Under the pieces are notes generated by a model. That model saw nothing but the letters and a program-made list of their open reading frames with translations, did not search any database and was not told the origin of the DNA. A stretch of DNA of 7,428 bases, taken from the NCBI GenBank assembly GCA_029933755.1, contig JAOZNO010000163.1:1-7428 (forward strand). Reading direction: 5' to 3'. This document shows, in pieces, positions 1-4,127 of the stretch; positions within the stretch are counted from its first letter, which is position 1, and every line of letters starts with the position of its first letter. The position numbers and the translations under genes were made by a program. Origin of the DNA: Bacteroidales bacterium (GTDB lineage Bacteria; Bacteroidota; Bacteroidia; Bacteroidales; NBLH01).

Positions 1-18
1 AACAAAGAAAAAGCGCAT

Positions 19-53
19 AGCCTGCCCCGCCTTAGCGGGGAATTATTCAGGCT
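19..53. repeat. GC-rich two-tier hairpin
   Basis: Outer arms AGCCTG (19-24) and CAGGCT (48-53) enclose an inner stem CCCCGC (25-30) and GCGGGG (35-40) with loop CTTA. A one-sided 7-nt bulge AATTATT (41-47) separates the two tiers. The G+C content is far above the surroundings, and no T-run follows, so it is not a standard terminator by itself. It abuts the terminator hairpin starting at 53. Its right half (40-54) matches a 15-bp motif found twice more in the window. It could be a REP-like intergenic element or an RNA 3'-end stabiliser; the structure is visible, the role is inferred. Confidence 0.55.
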
Positions 54-98
54 AACATAAAAAAACGGTTTCATAAATGAAACCGTTTTTTTATGTTA
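53..98. terminator. Bidirectional intrinsic terminator
   Basis: Positions 53-74 and 77-98 form a perfect 22-bp inverted repeat. The core ACGGTTTCAT / ATGAAACCGT is flanked by A7 (59-65) and T7 (86-92), so a stable hairpin followed by a U-run forms on transcripts of either strand. It can end the minus-strand DUF2795 transcript (stop at 186) and any plus-strand gene ending left of the window. Confidence 0.8.
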
Positions 99-140
99 AG
101 TAATCTTACAAAAGTTTTTCTGCTTTTTATTAACATAAGT

Positions 141-186
141 TGCTAATTAGCAGATAAAATATTTCGAATAAATAGGTCTGAGACCT
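141..186. repeat. Two short palindromes downstream of the DUF2795 gene
   Basis: TGCTAATTAGCA (141-152) is a perfect 12-bp palindrome. AGGTCT-G-AGACCT (174-186) is a 6-bp inverted repeat that overlaps the first base of the DUF2795 stop codon. Neither is followed by a T-run. They may help protect the 3' end of the short mRNA before the stronger terminator at 53-98; that role is inference. Confidence 0.4.
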
Positions 187-407
187 TAATATTCATCTTC
201 GTGAAAGAAAAAATCATCCTTGCTCGGATAATCCGGCCAAATATCTTCTATACTTTCATATGATTCCCCTTCATCTTCAATCTCCTGAAGATTTTCAATC
301 ACCTCTAAGGGTGAGCCTGACCTGATTGCGAAATCAATTAATTCGTCTTTAGTTGCCGGCCAAGGTGCATCCTCAAGTTTTGAAGCTAATTCTAGAGTCC
401 AATACAT
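186..407 (-). CDS. DUF2795 family small acidic protein
   Basis: A complete 73-residue protein of the short DUF2795 type that is widespread and strongly conserved in Bacteroidota; no function is established for the family. The N-terminal half (MYWTLELASKLEDAPWPATK) leads into a predicted helical segment with DELIDFAIRSGSPLEVIENL. The last third is very acidic and aromatic, ending FFFHEDEY. There is no signal peptide, membrane helix or catalytic motif, so it is probably a small cytosolic protein that binds a partner. The ATG at 407 gives the usual family N-terminus MYWTLELA. A Bacteroidota -7 element lies about 35 nt upstream, and a bidirectional terminator lies downstream at 53-98, so it appears to be transcribed alone. 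The family call is recalled from sequence resemblance. Confidence 0.88.
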   Translation of the reverse strand: MYWTLELASKLEDAPWPATKDELIDFAIRSGSPLEVIENLQEIEDEGESYESIEDIWPDYPSKDDFFFHEDEY

Positions 408-440
408 ATCTAATTTGTTTTCTAATTTTTAAATTTTGCG

Positions 441-448
441 CAAATATA
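441..448 (-). promoter_or_regulatory. Bacteroidota-type -7 promoter element for the DUF2795 gene
   Basis: On the minus strand the bases read TATATTTG, a full match to the Bacteroidota -7 consensus TAnnTTTG, continuing as TTTGCGCAAA. Transcription would begin near 435, giving a leader of roughly 28 nt before the ATG at 407. No clear TTTG -33 element is seen at the expected distance. Confidence 0.55.
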
Positions 449-639
449 TAAAAAAATCGAATCTAAAAAATTTTTACTGTAAAATGTTTAACGCAAAAAA
501 ACTAAATTATTGTATGTATTTAGAAAAATCTTATTAGCCTGACTAATTCACAAATTCATTAGGCACTTTATTAATTATCTGTAAATAAGTAATTTAAAAC
601 AAATTAGTAACATATTTTAAAATGATAAATTTCTATTTA

Positions 640-671
640 TTAACAACTTAACCGTTTAACAATTTAACCAT
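640..671. repeat. Tandem TTAACNNN repeat, 4 units of 8 bp
   Basis: TTAAC begins at 640, 648, 656 and 664, exactly every 8 bp: TTAACAAC, TTAACCGT, TTAACAAT, TTAACCAT. Alternate units resemble each other most, so it also reads as two 16-bp copies identical at 14 of 16 positions. Repeats of this general kind are, from memory, common in Bacteroidota intergenic DNA. The 8-bp phase does not match one helical turn, but two units (16 bp) could serve a dimeric binding protein; no function can be assigned. Confidence 0.7.
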
Positions 672-733
672 GTTGTTTTATTTAATATACACTTGCACGT
701 TTTTAAATATCCTTTTTTTGCTAAATTCTGAAA

Positions 734-901
734 TTAGTTCAGTTTATCTTTTCGTGCATTATACCCAAATGTAATTCCAAAACGAACTCCATTATTTGAA
801 GGTATTACAAAAGCATTTACTGGAATATTCATCCTGACTGACTTAAAGGATTTACCTACGGCAAATACAAATCCTGTGTGATAAGATAAAAAACGAATAG
901 A
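734..901 (-). pseudogene. Relic of an outer-membrane beta-barrel-like gene (3' end)
   Basis: The minus strand is open for 55 codons with a TAA at 734-736 and has no suitable start, being closed upstream by a stop at 902-904. The translation has alternating polar and hydrophobic strands typical of beta-barrel C-termini, such as GFVFAVGKSF, MNIPVNAFVI and GVRFGITFGYNARK near its end. Coding-like sequence continues upstream in another frame (about 948-884, containing KKTDYNQPNVVWLNLF). The switch lies at a T6 run in the minus strand (about 888-893), which fits a slippage frameshift. A second shift would extend it to about 985. It is therefore read as a decayed 3' fragment. The barrel assignment is inferred from pattern only; no family is named. 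An internal ATG at residue 24 could in principle start a 32-residue peptide, but this is less likely. Confidence 0.45.
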
Positions 902-918
902 TTAAGCCACACAACATT

Positions 919-1076
919 AGGCTGATTATAATCGGTCTTCTTAACCCCAATAATTCATAGAATTATTGCTATCAAAGATAGCGATTAAGATTCACTATGT
1001 TTTGGAAACCCAAAACTGAGTTCATCTAAATCGGGATTTCACGCATTTAGATTCATGGATAGAAAAACCCATGAAT
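919..1076. repeat. Chain of six consecutive hairpins
   Basis: Stems in order: 919-938 (around palindrome GATTATAATC, with two G-U pairs if read from the plus strand); 948-956/960-968 (9 bp, loop ATA); 968-973/977-982 (GCTATC/GATAGC, loop AAA); 999-1005/1010-1016 (GTTTTGG/CCAAAAC, loop AAAC); 1024-1031/1045-1052 (ATCTAAAT/ATTTAGAT); 1051-1058/1069-1076 (ATTCATGG/CCATGAAT). They nearly fill 160 bp and start 15 nt beyond the adenosyltransferase stop on the minus strand. None has a T-run. This density suggests a structured RNA, a miniature mobile element or an insertion-sequence end. It partly overlaps the proposed extension of the gene relic, so the two readings compete over 919-985. Confidence 0.55.
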
Positions 1077-1090
1077 AATGCGGGTTAATA

Positions 1091-1639
1091 CTACAATTCA
1101 GGATTCCAAACAACTTCATCAATTTGAAAATCAAAGGCAATTTTTCTGGAAAGAAGGAAAAAATAATCAGAAAGTCTATTAATAAACTTAATAATATTCA
1201 TATCAATTTCCGTATCATCAGCCAGCTTCACAACTAATCGTTCTGCCCTACGGCAAATACTCCGGCACACATGACTATAAGCAACTGATTGACTACCACC
1301 CGGAAGTACAAAACTTGTTAATTTAGGTAAAATGGCATCAATTTTATCCATCTCGTTTTCAAGCCAAACAATATGCTCTTCTTTTATAGTTTGCAGTTTA
1401 AAAGAACTTTTCTTTTTGCCCACGGCCAGTTGCGAACCTATATTGAATAAGCTGTTTTGTACAAGCTCTAAAAACAAAGCATCACTTTCTTTAAGTTTAG
1501 ATGAGCCTAACAAACCAACAAAGGAATTTAATTCATCTATGGTGCCATAAGCTTCAATTCGATTATCAAATTTTGCAACTCTTTCACCACTTAAAAGCGA
1601 AGTTTGACCTTTATCACCTGTTTTTGTATATATTTTCAT
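1091..1639 (-). CDS. PduO-type cob(I)alamin adenosyltransferase
   Basis: This 182-residue cytosolic enzyme transfers the 5'-deoxyadenosyl group of ATP to cob(I)alamin or a cobinamide precursor, producing the coenzyme B12 form needed by enzymes such as methylmalonyl-CoA mutase. All hallmarks of the PduO/MMAB family (Cob_adeno_trans) are present: the ATP-binding N-terminus TKTGDKG (5-11), YGTIDELNS (31-39), FVLPGG (110-115), the helix with CRRAER (129-134) and INRLSDYFFLLSR (153-165). Length is normal for the family, which forms trimers. The ATG at 1637-1639 begins only 2 nt after the stop of the upstream ABC ATPase gene, so the two are almost certainly cotranscribed and perhaps translationally coupled. 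No Shine-Dalgarno sequence or riboswitch is seen before it. The stop is TAG at 1091-1093, followed by the hairpin-rich region. Confidence 0.95.
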   Translation of the reverse strand: MKIYTKTGDKGQTSLLSGERVAKFDNRIEAYGTIDELNSFVGLLGSSKLKESDALFLELVQNSLFNIGSQLAVGKKKSSFKLQTIKEEHIVWLENEMDKIDAILPKLTSFVLPGGSQSVAYSHVCRSICRRAERLVVKLADDTEIDMNIIKFINRLSDYFFLLSRKIAFDFQIDEVVWNPEL

Positions 1640-1641
1640 AA

Positions 1642-2346
1642 CTATATCGCTACCACAATTTCCTTATTTACTTCATCAGACTCAACCTCACCATCGCGTA
1701 AACGAATAATTCTATGAGCATGTTTAGCGATATCCTCTTCATGCGTAACCAGTATAATAGTATTTCCCATACCATGAATTTGCGAAAAAAGGCTCATAAT
1801 ATCTATAGATGTTTTTGAATCTAAATTACCTGTGGGTTCATCGGCTAATATTATTGATGGCCTATTTACTAAAGCACGTGCTAACGCAACACGTTGCCTT
1901 TGACCACCTGAAAGTTCATTAGGCTTATGTGTCACTCTGTCCGACAATCCTACATCATTAAGTACCTCCAGAGCTCTTGTTTTTCTTTCTTCTTTGCTAG
2001 CTCCGGCATAAATAAGTGGTAACATTACATTTTCCAAAGCCGTATATCGAGGCATTAAGTTAAAGGTTTGAAAAACAAAACCAATTTCTTTATTTCTAAT
2101 TTCTGCCAAACGATCATCTTCCAACTTACCAACTTCAGTGCCATTTAAAATATAACTACCACCGGTTGGGGTATCTAAACAACCTATAATATTCATTAAT
2201 GTAGATTTTCCAGAACCGGACGGTCCCATAATAGCAACATATTCACCTGCATTTATAGTTACACTAATATCCCTTATTGCCTTTACTACTTGTGTTCCTA
2301 CCTGGTAGAATTTTTTCAACTCTACACATTTGATCATTTCTGCCAT
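1642..2346 (-). CDS. ABC transporter ATP-binding protein, LolD/MacB type
   Basis: This 234-residue nucleotide-binding subunit hydrolyses ATP on the inner side of the membrane for a partner permease. Walker A GPSGSGKST (41-49), Q-loop Q93, signature LSGGQ (145-149), Walker B IILADE (165-170) with catalytic E170, the D-loop GNLDS (173-177) and switch H202 are all intact. The FVFQTFNLMP segment (90-99) and ADEPTGNLDS are typical of the LolD/MacB/FtsE group, which serves lipoprotein release, efflux or mechanotransmission complexes rather than nutrient import. No FtsX/MacB-like permease is in the window: the downstream gene is the cobalamin adenosyltransferase and the divergent gene encodes a different membrane protein. 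The permease is probably encoded elsewhere. ATG at 2346 was chosen; M4 is an alternative start. Substrate unknown, so no lolD or macB symbol is given. Confidence 0.93.
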   Translation of the reverse strand: MAEMIKCVELKKFYQVGTQVVKAIRDISVTINAGEYVAIMGPSGSGKSTLMNIIGCLDTPTGGSYILNGTEVGKLEDDRLAEIRNKEIGFVFQTFNLMPRYTALENVMLPLIYAGASKEERKTRALEVLNDVGLSDRVTHKPNELSGGQRQRVALARALVNRPSIILADEPTGNLDSKTSIDIMSLFSQIHGMGNTIILVTHEEDIAKHAHRIIRLRDGEVESDEVNKEIVVAI

Positions 2347-2364
2347 ACTAAATTATTTTCTGCT

Positions 2365-2372
2365 AAAATATA
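2365..2372 (-). promoter_or_regulatory. Possible -7 element for the ABC ATPase-adenosyltransferase operon
   Basis: On the minus strand the bases read TATATTTT, seven of eight matches if judged against TAnnTTTG (last base differs). A start near 2359 would leave a very short leader of about 13 nt before the ATG at 2346. This is weaker than the opposing promoter in the same gap, and no -33 element is evident. Confidence 0.3.
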
Positions 2373-2403
2373 AAATTTAATTTTCTAAAGCTCATTTGTT
2401 ATA

Positions 2404-2411
2404 TACATTTG
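2404..2411 (+). promoter_or_regulatory. Bacteroidota-type -7 element for the six-helix membrane protein gene
   Basis: TACATTTG fully matches TAnnTTTG. Transcription would begin near 2418, leaving a leader of about 20 nt before the ATG at 2439. It lies in the 92-nt gap between divergent genes, so the two promoters are close enough to influence each other. A clear -33 TTTG is lacking. Confidence 0.5.
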
Positions 2412-2438
2412 TCTAAAATAATGCAAAACCTTTAACTA

Positions 2439-3077
2439 ATGAACGAACTCACTCCTTATTCAAAACAGGCTTTAAGTATTTTAAGAGATCCTTCTACACT
2501 TCAATGGTACGTAATTCCATTGCTAGCCATGACTTTCTACGTGTATGCCAATGAAATTGAACGAAAAAACTGGAATCTTATTCTTGCCGGCCTGGCATTC
2601 TGGGGTATGGATTGGATTAATGAAATTGCGAACTCTTTAATACTTCACTTTACAGAATTTGCACCTTTATGGTGTGCACCTGGCAAAACAGCCTATTTAA
2701 TTTTGGTAGGATTAAATATTGAAATTGCTTTTATGTTTTCAATTTCGGGAATTGTTTGGGCTAAAATGCTGCCGAAAGATAAAGACCTGAAAATATTTGG
2801 TATTAGTAACAGGCTGTTTATTACCATTGCTGGTTCCATTTTTTCTGTAATAGTTGAAATTTTTCTCAATATGGCAGATATGCTTACCTGGGAATATAGT
2901 TGGTGGAATATTAGCACCCCCTGGTTGATTATTATTTTTGGTTATATGACTTTTTTTGTAGTATCTTTCTGGGTTTATGATATGAAAACCATGAAACAAA
3001 AAATAACAACGGTGGGAATCATATATACAATCGTTTTGCTTAGTGTTATAGTTTTTGGTAGTTTGGGATGGATTTAA
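2439..3077 (+). CDS. Unrecognised six-helix membrane protein
   Basis: This 212-residue integral membrane protein was not recognised as a named family. Hydrophobic segments lie at about residues 22-38, 46-68, 84-108, 122-146, 158-180 and 191-211, suggesting six helices, the first preceded by a short polar N-terminus MNELTPYSKQALSIL. The helices carry acidic and aromatic residues: WGMDWINEIAN (55-65), NIEIAFMF, IVEIFLNMADM and WEYSWWN. Such polar residues inside helices may mark a cofactor, lipid or ion site, but no established motif is seen. There is no cleavable signal peptide. The gene is divergent from the ABC ATPase operon with its own promoter. It does not resemble an FtsX or MacB permease, which would have four helices and a large extracytoplasmic domain, so it is not an obvious partner for that ATPase. 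Start at 2439 gives a compact leader. Confidence 0.8.
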   Translation: MNELTPYSKQALSILRDPSTLQWYVIPLLAMTFYVYANEIERKNWNLILAGLAFWGMDWINEIANSLILHFTEFAPLWCAPGKTAYLILVGLNIEIAFMFSISGIVWAKMLPKDKDLKIFGISNRLFITIAGSIFSVIVEIFLNMADMLTWEYSWWNISTPWLIIIFGYMTFFVVSFWVYDMKTMKQKITTVGIIYTIVLLSVIVFGSLGWI

Positions 3078-3324
3078 TTACATAAAGATTTTTGGTAGAA
3101 AGTTCTAGCAAATAATAAATCATATAAAAGTCTGACAATTAAACAAAATCCACACAGCTAATAACTCGTTGAGAAGCAGGCCGTACGTCTTTACAATTGC
3201 AGCTATCTTAAAGATCTTGTATCACAATAGGAAAGCTTTGATTTGTTGAAACTATACCTCTAGTAAACTATGATTATTTTCATACGGGATTACCCATCGA
3301 TAGACTTAACCTGAATAATTCAGG
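3078..3324. other. Spacer between convergent genes, with a locally GC-richer segment
   Basis: No confident gene. Positions 3150-3203 have about 48 percent G+C (26 of 54 bases), well above the flanking sequence. Short frames of about 33 codons are open on both strands here (minus, closed by stops at 3120-3122 and 3222-3224; plus, 3136 to about 3244). Several 6-8 bp palindromes occur: CGTACG (3182-3187), AAGATCTT (3211-3218), AAAGCTTT (3232-3239) and ATCGAT (3297-3302). No terminator with a T-run is seen after the membrane protein gene. The segment may be a relic of inserted DNA. Confidence 0.4.
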
Positions 3325-3327
3325 TTA
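3307..3327. repeat. Perfect inverted repeat overlapping the methyltransferase stop codon
   Basis: TAACCTGAAT (3307-3316) and ATTCAGGTTA (3318-3327) are perfect 10-bp arms around a single central A. The last three bases are the methyltransferase stop codon on the minus strand. No T-run follows on either side, so it is a poor intrinsic terminator. It may act as an mRNA 3'-end barrier or as part of a mobile repeat. Its right arm belongs to the 15-bp motif also seen at 40-54 and 1073-1087. Confidence 0.6.
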
Positions 3328-4119
3328 GAGGTATTTAATAACAAAATGTTCTTTACTTAGTTCTTTACGGAAAAATACAATCCCCATTTGAAATAAATCA
3401 ACAGTAACCATGGTTTTAGGATGTAATTTTATTTTCTCCCAGGCATATTCCATATCAGCTGACCAGTGAATATCATCAAAAACAAATACAGAGTGATTTG
3501 TTATTTTTGTGAGGCATTGCTCAAAATAGTTCAGAGTTGCTTGCATTTTATGATTTCCATCAAAATAAACCAGATCCAGCTCATGCACTTTATTTAACAC
3601 TTCTGGCAATTTACTGCTAAATTCTCCCTTAATTGATGTAATATTTGACAATTCAGCTTGTTCAAAAATACTTTTTGCTTTTTCATAAATTGATAAATCA
3701 CCCTCAATGGTACAAACTTTTGCTTTTTGTGAATATGCTAAATACATTGTTCCAATACCCAAGGATGTGCCTAATTCCAATATGTTTTTCACATCAAAGT
3801 ATTCGACCATCCGGTAAAGCATTTTACCATACTTTTTATTTGTGGATGAAACTTTTGCAATATCACTTATTCTTCGTTTCCTATTTTTAAAAACACGTGA
3901 ACCTGCACCATAATCATTTATCTGGATTAGGGTTTTATCATTTTCAAGTTCTTTTCGGATTGATTCAATTTTGCTAAAATGAGGATTATCTTGATTTGAA
4001 AAAATGACTTCTCTTGTAAATTGATACAAAAAAGGTGAGTGTATCCCATGACCTTTATAATGCTTTGATTTGATAAGATAACGAAAATATCTAACTGCAA
4101 AAGTAATTATCTTTATCAT
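3325..4119 (-). CDS. Class I SAM-dependent methyltransferase
   Basis: This 264-residue, probably cytosolic protein transfers a methyl group from S-adenosylmethionine to an unidentified acceptor. The Rossmann core starts with motif I ILELGTSLGIGTMYLA (113-128), followed by the acidic end of strand 2 (CTIEGD, 136-141), LVYFDGNHK (183-191) and FVFDDIHWS (212-220). This order resembles the Methyltransf_24/O-methyltransferase-like group, where the later acidic residues can bind a metal, but the substrate cannot be read from sequence. The N-terminal extension carries KGHGIHSPF (22-30) and DYGAGS (69-74), features I associate with a recurrent Bacteroidota methyltransferase type of unknown substrate. 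It starts 8 nt after the stop of the sensor gene and is therefore probably its operon partner. A perfect inverted repeat overlaps its stop codon. No signal peptide, though the first 16 residues are moderately hydrophobic. Confidence 0.88.
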   Translation of the reverse strand: MIKIITFAVRYFRYLIKSKHYKGHGIHSPFLYQFTREVIFSNQDNPHFSKIESIRKELENDKTLIQINDYGAGSRVFKNRKRRISDIAKVSSTNKKYGKMLYRMVEYFDVKNILELGTSLGIGTMYLAYSQKAKVCTIEGDLSIYEKAKSIFEQAELSNITSIKGEFSSKLPEVLNKVHELDLVYFDGNHKMQATLNYFEQCLTKITNHSVFVFDDIHWSADMEYAWEKIKLHPKTMVTVDLFQMGIVFFRKELSKEHFVIKYL

Positions 4120-4127
4120 AAAGAATA

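Larger units (their letters stand above)
408..1090. other. Long intergenic region without an intact gene
   Basis: This 683-nt stretch lies between two minus-strand genes. Reading from the left it holds the DUF2795 promoter (441-448), AT-rich sequence with no clear signal (about 450-639), a tandem TTAACNNN repeat (640-671), a coding-like minus-strand relic (734-901, possibly to about 985) and a chain of hairpins (919-1076) ending in a 15-bp motif (1073-1087) just after the adenosyltransferase stop codon. All frames contain stops over most of its length. It looks like a site that has collected degenerate or mobile sequence. Confidence 0.6.

Noticed and set aside
1..20. Possible C-terminus of a plus-strand gene ending at TAG 18-20
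   Set aside because: Only five codons are visible before the stop and two other frames stay open to 55 and 60, so no frame can be chosen.
640..671. CRISPR array
   Set aside because: The units are 8 bp without spacers; the pattern is a simple tandem repeat and no cas gene is present.
766..773. Minus-strand TACATTTG, a perfect -7 promoter match
   Set aside because: It lies within the barrel-like relic as ordinary codons (Thr-Phe-Gly context), and no gene follows at a suitable distance.
1332..1550. Plus-strand open frame of 72 codons
   Set aside because: It lies opposite the well-supported adenosyltransferase gene and its translation resembles no protein.
2693..2999. Two overlapping minus-strand open frames (2693-2917 and 2739-2999)
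   Set aside because: Both are antisense to the membrane protein gene, whose hydrophobic pattern and promoter support the plus strand.
3120..3244. Short coding-like frames of about 33 codons on both strands in the spacer
   Set aside because: Both strands are equally open, there is no start codon or promoter, and such lengths are common by chance, so no gene or pseudogene is called.
3645..3890. Plus-strand open frame inside the methyltransferase gene
   Set aside because: Antisense to conserved SAM-binding motifs; no independent coding signal.
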